A stretch of 22,482 nt of DNA from assembly GCA_023387755.1 (NCBI GenBank), contig JAEWHO010000034.1:1-22482 (forward strand). Reading direction: 5' to 3'. Position 1 is the first letter of the stretch. The number at the start of each line of letters is the position of its first letter. This DNA comes from Actinomycetes bacterium. Lineage in GTDB: Bacteria; Actinomycetota; Actinomycetes; Actinomycetales; Actinomycetaceae. This document shows, in pieces, positions 6,361 through 14,899 of the stretch. The notes under the pieces were generated by a model that was given only the letters and a program-made list of their open reading frames with translations, was not told where the DNA came from and searched no databases. Made by a program: the position numbers and the translations under genes.

Positions 6361-9303
6361 TTAGTCGCGCTTCTTTTCGCGCATCTCCCAGGTTTCGATG
6401 ATGTCGCCTTCGGCAATATCCTTGATACCGCCCAGGCCGATACCGCACTCGTAACCTTCGCGAACTTCGGTGACGTCGTCCTTCTCGCGGCGCAGGGAGG
6501 CGATCTGCAGATCCTGCTCCACCACAACACCGTCGCGGATCAAACGGGCGTGAGTGCCGCGCTTGATAGTGCCGGACCGAACAATCGAACCCGCGATATT
6601 GCCGAACTTGGAGGAGCGGAAGATTTGCCGAATCTCGGCGGTGCCCAACTGGACTTCCTCGTAGATCGGCTTGAGCATACCCTTCATGGCATTCTCAATA
6701 TCTTCGATCGCGGAGTAGATAACCGAGTAGTACTTGATCTCCACGCCTTCGCGGTCGGCCAGTTCGCTGACGCGTTCGGCCGGGCGGACGTTGAAGCCCA
6801 CGATAACGGCGTTGTCCACCGTCGCCAGGTTGACGTCGTTCTGGGTGATAGCACCCACCCCGCGGTGGATAATCCGCAACTGAACTTCCTCGCCCACATC
6901 GATCTTGAGCAGGGAGTCTTCCAGAGCTTCCACTGCACCGGAAACGTCGCCCTTGAGAATGAGGTTGAGGGTTTCGACCTTCCCTTCTTTCAAGGCGGCA
7001 TCGAAGTCTTCCAGCGAGATGCGCTTGCGACGCTTGGCGAGCAACGCGGCCCGTTCGGCGGCCTCCCGCTTATCGGCGATCTGCCGGGCGGTGCGGTCGT
7101 CGGGGGCAACGAGGAAGGAGTCACCTGCGCTGGGGACGCTAGTCAAACCGAGCACCTGTACGGGCCGGGACGGGCCGGCTTCGGTCACATTCCCGCCGTA
7201 CTCGTCGAACATGGCGCGCACGCGCCCGAAGGCGGTGCCAGCCACGATCGAGTCGCCCACGTGCAGGGTGCCAGATTGCACCAGCACCGTCGCTACCGAG
7301 CCGCGCCCCTTATCGAGGTTGGCTTCAATGGCGACGCCGCGGGCGTCCTTATCCGGGTTAGCGGTGAGTTCGAGGGCAGCATCTGCGGTGAGGATGACGG
7401 CTTCCAGCAGACCGTCGATATTGATTCGCTGCTTGGCCGAGACTTCCACGCACATAGTGTCGCCACCGTACTCTTCGGGGACGACGCCGTACTCGGTCAG
7501 CTGGCCCCGAATCTTATCGGCATTGGCCTCGGGCCGGTCAACCTTGTTAATCGCCACGACGATCGGCACATTCGCTGCCTGGGCGTGGTTAATCGCCTCT
7601 ACCGTCTGCGGCATAACGCCGTCGTCGGCTGCGACCACCAGGATCGCAATATCGGTAACCTCCGCACCGCGGGCGCGCATGGCCGTGAAGGCCTCGTGGC
7701 CGGGGGTGTCGATGAAGGTGATGGGGCGGGTAGCTCCCTCATGTTCCACACGCACCTGGTAGGCCCCGATGTGCTGGGTGATACCGCCGGCTTCACCTTC
7801 GACCACATTCGTGCGACGAATGGCGTCGAGCAGTTTGGTTTTACCGTGGTCGACGTGCCCCATAACGGTAACAACCGGAGGACGCGGAGGCAGATCTTCA
7901 TCTTCCTCCTCGAGTGCTTCGGCTTCGAGATCGATATCGAAGGACTCGAGAAGTTCGCGGTCCTCATCCTCCGGCGAGACGATCTTGATGACGTAGCCCA
8001 ACTCAGCGCCGAGCGCCTGGAAGGTGTCTTCATCCACGGACTGGGTAGCGGTCACCATCTCACCCAGGTGGAACATGACCGTCACCAGGGAGGCGGGATT
8101 GACGTTGATCTTATCGGCAAGGTCGGTTAGAGATGCTCCGGCACGAATCCGGATCTCGGTATTGCCGTCGCCGCGCGGGATCTGCACGCCGCCAATTGTG
8201 GGTGCCTTTTGCTCATACTCTTGCCGCTTGGCACGCTTCGACTTGCGTCCGCGAACCCGGCCGCCACCGCGCCCGAAGGCACCCTGCGTGGAACCGCGCC
8301 CACCGCGGCCACGACCACCGCCACCGGCGGGGCCGCCACCAAAGCCGCCACCGCCCTGGCCACGGCCACCGCGGCCACGACCACCGCCACCGCCGGAGCG
8401 TTTATCCCCGGGCCGGGCAGTTGCTGCGCGATCAGGCATCATATTCGGGCTGGGGCGCGGCCCAGACTCAGGCCGACCCGCTGGACGTGCTCCCGGTTTG
8501 GGTGCCGGTGCGCCAGGACGGCCCGAACGCCCGCCGGGCCGGGGAGCGTTGCCGCGCCCACCCGGGCGCGGGCCGCCGGAACCACCCGGGCGCGGCATGC
8601 CCTGGGAGGTGCTGAACGGATTGTTGCCAGGCCGGGGGCCTCCACTGCGCCCTCCCGGGCGCGGCATGCCCTGGGAGGTGCTGAACGGATTGTTGCCAGG
8701 CCGGGGGCTACCAGTGCGCCCACCCGGGCGAGCACCGGGTTTGGGGGCAGGCGTCGAAGGCTTGGGACGCGGACCACCGGTGGCTGCCGGCTTGGGCACG
8801 GATTTTCCGTCGTCGAAAGTCGGCTGTTCGGCGCTTTCTTGGGCCGCGGGACTCGGCTTGGGGGCCGGTTTGGCAGCCTTAGCCGCTTTCGGGGCTGGCT
8901 TAGGGCCAGGCTTTACTGCCTCCTCAGCGGGAGCTGACTCCTCAGCCGCAGGTGTACCGGCCACGGCTGCAGGGGTTGCGGCCGAGCTGGTTTTAGCCGC
9001 TTTAGCGGTGGCAGAGTCCGATTTGGCTGCCTTCGGCGCTGCCGGCTTCGGCTTACTCTCAGTTTCCTTGGCAGCAGACTTCGACCGCCCGGCTGACTTA
9101 GCAACCCCGGCGGTAGTCTCCGCAGTATTGTCGGCTGCCGGGGCAGCCTTCGGCATCGCTTTACGCACCCGGGCCGCAACCGGCGGCTCCACGGTGGAGG
9201 ATGCACTTTTGACGAATTCACCGAGCTCGTTTAGTTTCGCGAGCACAGTCTTGCTGTCGACTCCGAGTTCCTTTGCGAGCTCGTGGACACGCAGCTTTGC
9301 CAC
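6361..9303 (-). CDS. infB: Translation initiation factor IF-2
   Basis: GTPase that delivers initiator fMet-tRNA to the 30S subunit and promotes subunit joining. The 980-aa protein has the IF2 N-terminal domain (MAKLRVHELAKELGVDSKTV) and a linker of about 340 residues rich in Ala, Lys, Pro, Gly and Arg, including RG-type runs. The GTPase domain shows GHVDHGKT at 482-489, DTPGH at 532-536, NKVD at 586-589 and a following SAK. Domains II-IV complete the C-terminal half, including the fMet-tRNA-binding end. The start is GTG at 9303 with AGGAGA about 5 nt upstream. Such long linkers are normal for actinobacteria. The linker contains an almost perfect tandem repeat (annotated separately). It is followed by a strong hairpin instead of rbfA. 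Confidence 0.98.
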   Translation of the reverse strand: MAKLRVHELAKELGVDSKTVLAKLNELGEFVKSASSTVEPPVAARVRKAMPKAAPAADNTAETTAGVAKSAGRSKSAAKETESKPKPAAPKAAKSDSATAKAAKTSSAATPAAVAGTPAAEESAPAEEAVKPGPKPAPKAAKAAKPAPKPSPAAQESAEQPTFDDGKSVPKPAATGGPRPKPSTPAPKPGARPGGRTGSPRPGNNPFSTSQGMPRPGGRSGGPRPGNNPFSTSQGMPRPGGSGGPRPGGRGNAPRPGGRSGRPGAPAPKPGARPAGRPESGPRPSPNMMPDRAATARPGDKRSGGGGGRGRGGRGQGGGGFGGGPAGGGGRGRGGRGSTQGAFGRGGGRVRGRKSKRAKRQEYEQKAPTIGGVQIPRGDGNTEIRIRAGASLTDLADKINVNPASLVTVMFHLGEMVTATQSVDEDTFQALGAELGYVIKIVSPEDEDRELLESFDIDLEAEALEEEDEDLPPRPPVVTVMGHVDHGKTKLLDAIRRTNVVEGEAGGITQHIGAYQVRVEHEGATRPITFIDTPGHEAFTAMRARGAEVTDIAILVVAADDGVMPQTVEAINHAQAANVPIVVAINKVDRPEANADKIRGQLTEYGVVPEEYGGDTMCVEVSAKQRINIDGLLEAVILTADAALELTANPDKDARGVAIEANLDKGRGSVATVLVQSGTLHVGDSIVAGTAFGRVRAMFDEYGGNVTEAGPSRPVQVLGLTSVPSAGDSFLVAPDDRTARQIADKREAAERAALLAKRRKRISLEDFDAALKEGKVETLNLILKGDVSGAVEALEDSLLKIDVGEEVQLRIIHRGVGAITQNDVNLATVDNAVIVGFNVRPAERVSELADREGVEIKYYSVIYSAIEDIENAMKGMLKPIYEEVQLGTAEIRQIFRSSKFGNIAGSIVRSGTIKRGTHARLIRDGVVVEQDLQIASLRREKDDVTEVREGYECGIGLGGIKDIAEGDIIETWEMREKKRD
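8585..8708 (-). repeat. 69-nt tandem duplication within the infB linker
   Basis: Positions 8585-8639 and 8654-8708 are identical over 55 nt with a period of 69 nt (23 codons). The encoded unit contains RPGNNPFSTSQGMPRPG twice. It is in frame and lies in the disordered linker, so it probably arose by slippage or unequal crossing and is tolerated. Confidence 0.92.
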
Positions 9304-9317
9304 ATTTCTCCTGTCCA

Positions 9318-9343
9318 GGTCCGTTCCTGGGCAGGAACAGACC
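9318..9343 (-). promoter_or_regulatory. Stem-loop just upstream of the infB ribosome binding site
   Basis: On the minus strand GTTCCT and AGGAAC enclose a 4-nt loop. The stem is extended by a G-U pair and GGTC/GACC, for 11 pairs in all. It ends 14 nt before the infB GTG start, between ylxR and infB (a 133-bp gap). No T-run follows, so it looks more like an mRNA processing or translation-control structure than a terminator. The gap also holds a 5-bp GGCCG/CGGCC hairpin near 9419-9431. Confidence 0.42.
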
Positions 9344-9436
9344 GTTAATAGTGCTGGCAGCTCATCGCTGGGTACTCATCGGGTGCCCATCAGCTTCCAA
9401 CCCGCTTTCTTCGGTCATGGCCGTAGCGGCCTCTGT

Positions 9437-9739
9437 CTAAGTAATGTCACCGCCGGGTAGCGGATCGCAGTGCGCGATTCGCGACCGCAAAGCGTGGCCG
9501 AAACCTCCCGGACGCTGGGCGGCATGCCAACATGCTTGGCGGTGATGGATCCACGCTCCTCGCCCGGGTGCTGAGCCAGTGGGGTCATAAGTGGCTCGCT
9601 GCCCGCGCAGGACGAAACGTGCTAGGCGATCACGGTGCGTGCGCTGCCGACATCCAACGCAGGTCCGAATCGGCTGCGCAGAGGTAGTAGGTGCACACAC
9701 TTTCCCCACCCTAGCGCGCCGAGCGGAGTTATGCCGCAT
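9437..9739 (-). CDS. ylxR: YlxR-family RNA-binding protein
   Basis: Small basic protein of the YlxR (DUF448) family, typically encoded between nusA and infB, as here. The signature PIRTCVGCRQR carries the Cys pair C27/C30, followed by RLARFVLR and the conserved GRGAWIHHRQACWHAA segment. From the ATG at 9739 it is 100 aa; GAGG lies 5 nt upstream. The frame stays open to a GTG at 9778, where an AAGG abuts the start codon, so a 113-aa form is possible. In other bacteria the family is linked to RNA binding and to RNase P or transcriptional effects; its exact role in this organism is not visible. It lies close behind nusA and is surely in the same transcript. Confidence 0.88.
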   Translation of the reverse strand: MRHNSARRARVGKVCAPTTSAQPIRTCVGCRQRTHRDRLARFVLRGQRATYDPTGSAPGRGAWIHHRQACWHAAQRPGGFGHALRSRIAHCDPLPGGDIT

Positions 9740-9792
9740 CAGCCCCTCAGGAACCCCCACTGTCGTGACGGGTTTCACCTTCTGCTGAGGGT

Positions 9793-10791
9793 TTAATCCT
9801 CGGTATCGTCGCCCCCGGCCTGCTCCGCAATCTCGGCATCGGAGTGGATATCAAGTTTCCATCCCGTCAGGCGGTGCGCCAAGCGAGCATTTTGCCCTTC
9901 CTTACCGATCGCCAGGGAGAGCTGGTAGTCCGGAACGATCACGCGAGCGCGCTTTTCTCGATAATCAACCTCTACTGACATCACCTTGGCCGGTGACAGC
10001 GCGGCAGCCACGAAGACCTCTGGATCATCAGAGTAGTCGACGATATCGATCTTCTCGTTGCGCAGTTCGCTCATGACGGCGCGGGCCCGCTGCCCCATCG
10101 GCCCGATGCAGGCTCCTTTGGCATTCAGCCCAGGAATGGTGGATTGGACGGCGATCTTGGTGCGCCGGCCGGCTTCCCGCGCTATGGAGCTGATCTTCAC
10201 GGCCCCATCCGCAACCTCAGGGCATTCATGGGCGAATAGGCCACGCACAAATTCGGGGTGGGTGCGCGAGACGATCACCTGCGGGCCCCGCCGTCCCCGG
10301 TTGACCTCGACGACGTAGGCGCGCAACCGTTCACCGTGCCGGTACTTCTCCCCCGGTACCTGTTCGTGTTCGGGCAGTAGGGCTTCCACATCCCCCAAAT
10401 CGAGGTGAATATGCCGGGTGCGGTGGTCAGCTTGGATGACGCCGGAGACGATCTGGCCAGCTTTATCTTTATAGGAGCCTAGGATCTGCTCATCTTCCGC
10501 ATCACGCAGGCGCTGAATGATCACTGACCGCGCGGTTTGGGCCGCGACTCGCCCGAATCCTTCGGGTGTGTGGTCGTATTCGCCGATCACTTCGCCGTCG
10601 TCATTAAATTCCGGAGCCAACACCCGCACCGAACCGCTGCGCCGGTCTAGTTCAATACGGGCCCCCCGCACCGCTTCGGGAGTGTGGGCATATGCGCTGA
10701 GGAGGGCTTCTTCAATGGCGGCCACGAGGACGTCGAGATCAACCTCGAGCTCATGTTCGACCAACCGCAACGCTGTCATATCGATATCCAT
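9793..10791 (-). CDS. nusA: Transcription termination/antitermination factor NusA
   Basis: Binds RNA polymerase and nascent RNA to modulate pausing, termination and antitermination. The 332-aa protein has the N-terminal polymerase-binding domain (about 1-105) and an S1 domain (about 108-175). KH1 contains GACIGPMGQRARAVMSEL, and KH2 contains the AIGKEGQNARLAHRLTGWKLDI motif. The C-terminus ends in a short acidic tail without the AR repeats of enterobacterial NusA, as is usual for actinobacteria. The ATG at 10791 is preceded by AGGAG at 6-nt spacing. It lies 42 nt after rimP, the classic rimP-nusA arrangement. Confidence 0.97.
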   Translation of the reverse strand: MDIDMTALRLVEHELEVDLDVLVAAIEEALLSAYAHTPEAVRGARIELDRRSGSVRVLAPEFNDDGEVIGEYDHTPEGFGRVAAQTARSVIIQRLRDAEDEQILGSYKDKAGQIVSGVIQADHRTRHIHLDLGDVEALLPEHEQVPGEKYRHGERLRAYVVEVNRGRRGPQVIVSRTHPEFVRGLFAHECPEVADGAVKISSIAREAGRRTKIAVQSTIPGLNAKGACIGPMGQRARAVMSELRNEKIDIVDYSDDPEVFVAAALSPAKVMSVEVDYREKRARVIVPDYQLSLAIGKEGQNARLAHRLTGWKLDIHSDAEIAEQAGGDDTED

Positions 10792-10833
10792 GGCGATCTC
10801 CTATTCCGTTGGGCCTTACCTCAAAGACTAGAA

Positions 10834-11277
10834 CTAAAAGGCTAAATGCACTTTAGCGCGGCGAATCTGGTCGTAGGTAATTGTCCGCTCCTCGTTCCCA
10901 ACCTGTAGGCGGACCGCGGCGTCGTCGGCGTCAATAACCGTGCCGATCACATCGGCCCCCTCCATGAGTTTGACCTTGACGTCATGCCCACCGGCGCGCC
11001 GAAAATGGCGTGGTTCACGTAGTTGGCGGGAGAGCCCGGGGGTGGACACTTCCAGCGTGTAAGCGGAGTCGAGCGGGTCGTGCTTATCCATCAGCTGGGA
11101 GATAGTGCGAGAGATCTCGGCCAGGTGATCGCTGTCAATACCGCCGGGGCCGTCGGGCAGATCGAGAATGATCTTCACGACGTTATTCCCTGCAATCGTC
11201 ACCTCTTCCACTATGAGCCCAGCTTCCTCCGCGACGGGGGTGATGAGGGTGTGGATCTGCTGCTCAGCGGATGTCAT
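10834..11277 (-). CDS. rimP: Ribosome maturation factor RimP
   Basis: Assists assembly of the 30S subunit. The 147-aa protein has the N-terminal alpha/beta domain with VEEVTIAGNNVVKIILDLPDGPGGIDSDHLAEISR and the family hallmark YTLEVSTPGLSRQL. It is followed by the C-terminal SH3-like domain (VKVKLMEGADVIGTVIDADD). The ATG at 11277 has AAGG 5 nt upstream. It is the first gene of the minus-strand cluster and is divergent from the lipoprotein gene at 11393, so its promoter should lie in 11278-11392. Confidence 0.96.
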   Translation of the reverse strand: MTSAEQQIHTLITPVAEEAGLIVEEVTIAGNNVVKIILDLPDGPGGIDSDHLAEISRTISQLMDKHDPLDSAYTLEVSTPGLSRQLREPRHFRRAGGHDVKVKLMEGADVIGTVIDADDAAVRLQVGNEERTITYDQIRRAKVHLAF

Positions 11278-11305
11278 AGGAACCTTCCTTCGGTAGGCAG
11301 CTCAT

Positions 11306-11311
11306 ATCCTA
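11306..11311 (-). promoter_or_regulatory. Candidate -10 hexamer for the rimP operon
   Basis: TAGGAT on the minus strand, 29 nt upstream of the rimP ATG, fits the actinobacterial TAnnnT -10 pattern. No clear -35 box is visible at 16-18 nt spacing. Confidence 0.35.
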
Positions 11312-11392
11312 GCAGCGCTACCGTTCGCACACTCGTCCATATCTAGCCGCGCCACTCGCGGCCCGCCCGCTCACATCTGGCAGACTAAAGAG

Positions 11393-12256
11393 GTGCCTGT
11401 TTCACGATCCGCGTTTGCTGCTGCCCTGTGTTGCCTTGCCCTCCCGTTAGCAGGGTGTGGCGTGCGGCTCGATCTGCCAGCCCCGCAACCCAGTGCTGCC
11501 TCCGCCGCCGAGGTCACGCGCCAGCAACTGGCGATCGGTCTGAGTGAATTGGCCCAGGCTCCGGCCTCATCTCCCCTGGCGCCACTGGCTGCCCGCGCTC
11601 ACGCCCAGGCCGATCTTTTGGGCGGTGTATGGCAGGCTTGCCCACCGACTGCTGCGCCCAGCGACTGTACACATCTACCTGCTTCACCGGAGATTGTGGC
11701 CCCCACCAGCACTGCAGCCGAAAAACAGATGGCCCTGCAGCTGGCTACCGATTTAGTCCAAGCTCTTTCCGACGACGGCGCCCTCGCCCGGTCTGGTGCC
11801 GGGATAGTCCCGGTTTTTCTGGCCCAGCTGCGCACCCTCGAAGCCGATCCGAAGGGAGCGGCACGCCAGCTGCTGACTACTAAGGTCGATGGCGCATGGA
11901 CGAGCGATACCGGCGTTTTACAGGCCCTGGATTGGGGGGCGTGGCAGATGGAAGCCTTCGCGGCCCGGGAATCGGCGGCCGGTCGGGAGCCGTCCGCCGC
12001 ACGCACTATGGCAGCACAATGGCGGGCTGCGGTAAATGCTGCTGCAGCGTCTCAACCAACCTGGCCGGGCGGGGTTCACCGCACCGACAATCTTTCGGAA
12101 GTAGAAGTCCTGGAGCAGACGGCACGCCGCATCGCGGCGCGTCTGGCGGAGGTTCCGAGCGGTGAGCTACCCGCCGTGACGGCACTGCTCACTGACATCA
12201 GCGAGCGACTGCTTGCCCTCGGCTTCGAGCTGCCGGCCAGCTGGCTGGCCGGCTAA
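11393..12256 (+). CDS. Putative lipoprotein, possibly DUF4439/ferritin-like
   Basis: 287-aa predicted lipoprotein. A short signal peptide ends in the lipobox LAGC with lipidated Cys22, followed by GVRLDLPAPQP. The rest is Ala/Leu-rich and largely helical by inspection (RQQLAIGLSELAQ, ARAHAQADLLGGVW, QTARRIAARLAEV). The GCGVRL opening and the place next to rimP and proS recall the DUF4439 ferritin-like proteins of actinobacteria. I see no clear metal-binding Glu/His set, so function is not assigned. The start is GTG with AAGAGG touching it, too close for a normal binding site; with the CAGACT just upstream this suggests a leaderless message. It is divergent from rimP and convergent with proS. 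Confidence 0.82.
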   Translation: MPVSRSAFAAALCCLALPLAGCGVRLDLPAPQPSAASAAEVTRQQLAIGLSELAQAPASSPLAPLAARAHAQADLLGGVWQACPPTAAPSDCTHLPASPEIVAPTSTAAEKQMALQLATDLVQALSDDGALARSGAGIVPVFLAQLRTLEADPKGAARQLLTTKVDGAWTSDTGVLQALDWGAWQMEAFAARESAAGREPSAARTMAAQWRAAVNAAAASQPTWPGGVHRTDNLSEVEVLEQTARRIAARLAEVPSGELPAVTALLTDISERLLALGFELPASWLAG

Positions 12257-12268
12257 CCCGCCTCTACC

Positions 12269-12300
12269 AGCTAAGCCGTCTCCGGCGGCTAAGCTGCTTT
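12269..12300 (+). terminator. Probable terminator between convergent genes
   Basis: AGCTAAGCCG (12269-12278) and CGGCTAAGCT (12286-12295) form a 10-bp stem with one A-A mismatch and a 7-nt loop, followed by GCTTT. It lies 12 nt after the lipoprotein stop and 16 nt before the proS stop. The T-run is short, so efficiency is uncertain. Confidence 0.5.
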
Positions 12301-12316
12301 CACCTGTGGATCCGCC

Positions 12317-14113
12317 CTAGCAGGCGGCCGCCTCCAACTGCGCCGCCACCCGGTCGGCGATTACGTCCACGGCCGAGTCTGCGGCGATATTCTCCCGCTC
12401 ACCCGTGCGCCGATCCCGCACCTCGATCTGTCCTTCCGCCAAGCCCCGGCCAACGACGACCACATTCGGCACGCCAATTAGCTCCGCATCCGCGAATTTC
12501 ACGCCGGCCGAAACCTTGCGGCGGTCATCAAACAGCACTTCGAAGCCGCGGTCATCGAGCTTCTCAGCCAACTCCTGGGCGGCAGCAAAGACGGCATCAT
12601 CCTTACCGGTTGCGACGATATGGATATGTGCCGGCGCCACTTGAATCGGCCAGGCGAGGCCGGCGTCGTCGTGATACTCCTCGGCCAGGGCGGCCAGGGC
12701 CCGCGAAATCCCGATCCCGTACGATCCCATGGTCACAACCCGGGATTTCCCGTTCTCGTCGAGTACTGTCAGGCCGAGCGCTTCGGCATATTTACGGCCT
12801 AGCTGGAAGATGTGGCCGATCTCGATGCCGCGAGCAAGCTCCAATGGGCCAGAGCCGTCCGGGGCTGGATCCCCCGCCACAATCGCTGCTGCTTCGATCC
12901 GGCCGTCAGCGGTAAAGTCCCGCCCGAGAACCATATTGATGCGGTGTGTATCTGGCTCATCCCCGCCGGTAACCCAGGCGCTACCTTCGGCGATCCGGGG
13001 GTCGAGGAGGTACCGGATGACCGATTCGCCGTCCTTGGTCTGTGGCCCTTGCGGGCCGATTCCGCTGGTCCCGATAAACCCGGGCACCAGATGCGGGTAG
13101 GCTTCGAAGTCTTCCGCGGGTGCGGGTTCGACTTCCACCGGTTCCAGCGCGGCCTCTACCCGCTTGAGGTCCACCTCGCGGTCACCGGGTACACCGATAA
13201 CGATCATGCTGCGGGTGCCGTCTGGGTCGGTGGCGCGCAACACCACGTGTTTGAGGGTGTCGGCTGCACTCCACCCTTCACTGCGCGGCGCTAGTTCTGT
13301 CAGCGACTCCACGAGGGAGGTGATCGTCTTCGCGTTCGGGGTGTGTACTGCTTGGCTGGCGGGGGTTTGGGAGGCGTCAATGGGATCTGGCGACGGCGTC
13401 GTCACCGCTTCCGCATTGGCGGCATAGCCCCCGGCACTGCGCACGAACGTATCTTCGCCAACTGGCGTTGGGAAGAGGAACTCTTCTGAAGCCGATCCCC
13501 CCATAGCACCTGACATCGCCTTACAAATGACGTAGTCCAAGCCGAGCCGTTTGAAGATCCGCTCGTAAGCTTCGCGATGGCGCTTATAAGAAACGTCCAG
13601 CCCGGCGTCGTCGATGTCAAAGGAGTACGAATCCTTCATGACGAATTCGCGGCCTCGGATCAACCCTGCGCGAGGGCGGGCCTCATCACGGTATTTGGTC
13701 TGAATCTGGTAGAGCGTGGCGGGCAGATCCTTATAGGAGGAGTACAGGTCCTTCACCAGGAGCGTAAACATCTCCTCATGGGTGGGGGCGAGGAGATAAT
13801 CGTTCTCGCGGCGATCCTGCAGGCGGAACAGGTTGGGTCCATATTCCACCCAGCGATTGGAGGCCTTATAAGGGTCGGCTGGAAGCAGTGCCGGGAAATG
13901 AACTTCCTGACCATCAATGGCGTTCATTTCCTCGCGAACCACATTCTCCACTTTGCCGAGCACTCGCAGGCCTAATGGCAGCCAGGTGTAAATACCTGGC
14001 GCGGCCCGGCGGATATAGCCGGCGCGCACAAGGAGCCGGTGACTGGCAACTTCCGCGTCGGCGGGATCCTGGCGGAGAGTACGCAGAAATAGCGTGGAGA
14101 ATCGAAGCATCAT
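12317..14113 (-). CDS. proS: Prolyl-tRNA synthetase
   Basis: Charges tRNA-Pro with proline. The 598-aa class II enzyme of the bacterial type contains PGIYTWLPLGLRVL (motif 1 region), THEE at 111-114 and motif 2 RDEARPRAGLIRGREFVMKD at 142-161. An editing INS insertion (about 220-400) clears misactivated alanine in this family. It is followed by the LARGIEIGHIFQLG segment, motif 3 GSYGIGISRALAAL and a C-terminal anticodon-binding domain. Two adjacent Met codons (14113 and 14110) can start it, and the binding site is weak (GTGAAG). It lies 27 nt behind the DUF6318-like lipoprotein and probably shares its transcript. Proximity of proS to rimP-nusA is common in actinobacteria. Confidence 0.98.
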   Translation of the reverse strand: MMLRFSTLFLRTLRQDPADAEVASHRLLVRAGYIRRAAPGIYTWLPLGLRVLGKVENVVREEMNAIDGQEVHFPALLPADPYKASNRWVEYGPNLFRLQDRRENDYLLAPTHEEMFTLLVKDLYSSYKDLPATLYQIQTKYRDEARPRAGLIRGREFVMKDSYSFDIDDAGLDVSYKRHREAYERIFKRLGLDYVICKAMSGAMGGSASEEFLFPTPVGEDTFVRSAGGYAANAEAVTTPSPDPIDASQTPASQAVHTPNAKTITSLVESLTELAPRSEGWSAADTLKHVVLRATDPDGTRSMIVIGVPGDREVDLKRVEAALEPVEVEPAPAEDFEAYPHLVPGFIGTSGIGPQGPQTKDGESVIRYLLDPRIAEGSAWVTGGDEPDTHRINMVLGRDFTADGRIEAAAIVAGDPAPDGSGPLELARGIEIGHIFQLGRKYAEALGLTVLDENGKSRVVTMGSYGIGISRALAALAEEYHDDAGLAWPIQVAPAHIHIVATGKDDAVFAAAQELAEKLDDRGFEVLFDDRRKVSAGVKFADAELIGVPNVVVVGRGLAEGQIEVRDRRTGERENIAADSAVDVIADRVAAQLEAAAC

Positions 14114-14140
14114 GCTTCACAGGGTACTACGCGCGGCCAC

Positions 14141-14812
14141 CTACTGCGGCGTCACCCCTGGCATTGGCATCTGTTCGTTGGCTTCGTAGGAACTGATTCG
14201 CGCATCCTGGATGGTCCAGCCGTGGGCATCATCGAAGGTAGCCTTCAGATCAAGGATGATCGTTCCCCCGTTTATGGGTGTGCTCTCACCTGCCTTGGTG
14301 ACGAGCACGCCTGGCTGCTGCACGGCTTGGGCGCGAACCGAATAGATTCCTTCACTTTCTGTTGTGCTCCCGCCCTGGAAGGCGGCGAAAGCTAGGTGCG
14401 TTTGCTTGGGGTCAATGGTCGCTGCCTGGGAAAGGACCTGGGCACAGTGGGAACATTCCGCATCGCACACCGACTGTAGGTTTGTCGGGTCTGCCCCGGA
14501 AAGGACCGCCGTGGTTTCACGCAGATAGAATTCGGCTAGCTGTACTGCGCCATCTCTCGATCCGGACGTGGGGACCTCCGAATTCTCCAACACCTGGGCC
14601 GGGGGCAGGTCGGTGGGGCTTGGGCTCATCGTTACCTCTACGGAGCTGGTCGGGGTAGGCGCTGGCGTGGGCGCGCTCGTGGCTGGAGCGGGCTCGGACG
14701 GCCCACCAGTACAGGCGCCTAGAGCCAGTGCTGCCGCGACAGCGACTAAGCCCCCCATGAGACGCCACTGGTCATGGGATCGTGGTGGGTTCTCCCGACG
14801 ATGGTTCATCAT
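14141..14812 (-). CDS. Lipoprotein, DUF6318-like
   Basis: 223-aa predicted lipoprotein. The signal peptide has a basic start, a hydrophobic core (GGLVAVAAALAL) and the lipobox LGAC with Cys34. A Pro/Ala/Thr/Ser spacer (about 36-68) probably spans the cell wall. The compact C-terminal domain contains EFYLRETTAVLSGADPTNLQSVC followed by Cys residues in DAECSHCAQVL. The FYLR...L..GD/AD...L...C..C pattern resembles the actinobacterial DUF6318 family, whose function is unknown to me. The start is the ATG at 14812 with AAGGGG close by; the next codon is also ATG and has better spacing. It is probably co-transcribed with proS and divergent from the first subtilase. Confidence 0.82.
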   Translation of the reverse strand: MMNHRRENPPRSHDQWRLMGGLVAVAAALALGACTGGPSEPAPATSAPTPAPTPTSSVEVTMSPSPTDLPPAQVLENSEVPTSGSRDGAVQLAEFYLRETTAVLSGADPTNLQSVCDAECSHCAQVLSQAATIDPKQTHLAFAAFQGGSTTESEGIYSVRAQAVQQPGVLVTKAGESTPINGGTIILDLKATFDDAHGWTIQDARISSYEANEQMPMPGVTPQ

Positions 14813-14899
14813 GGCCCCTTCCTGGCAGCATTCTGCCCGCCTACGTGTATCGACTCTATCGCGAATCTCCGCCCCGGCCGCAGGGGCGAGCGGAAGCCG

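Noticed and set aside
6550..8130. Long open frame opposite infB (526 codons, plus strand)
   Set aside because: It is antisense to the GTPase core of infB, which has every family motif. GC-rich codon structure keeps antisense frames open; the translation resembles no known family and lacks a binding site.
8585..8708. Direct repeats considered as a CRISPR-like array
   Set aside because: Only two units, spacing of 14 nt between identical parts, in frame with infB and coding for its linker.
8024..9460. Pro/Arg-rich open frame opposite the infB linker (478 codons, plus strand)
   Set aside because: A shadow of the Ala/Gly/Pro/Arg linker of IF2; low complexity and without domains.
14870..14888. 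CGCCCC/GGGGCG hairpin in the divergent spacer as a terminator
   Set aside because: No gene ends there and no T-run follows; it may be incidental in GC-rich DNA.
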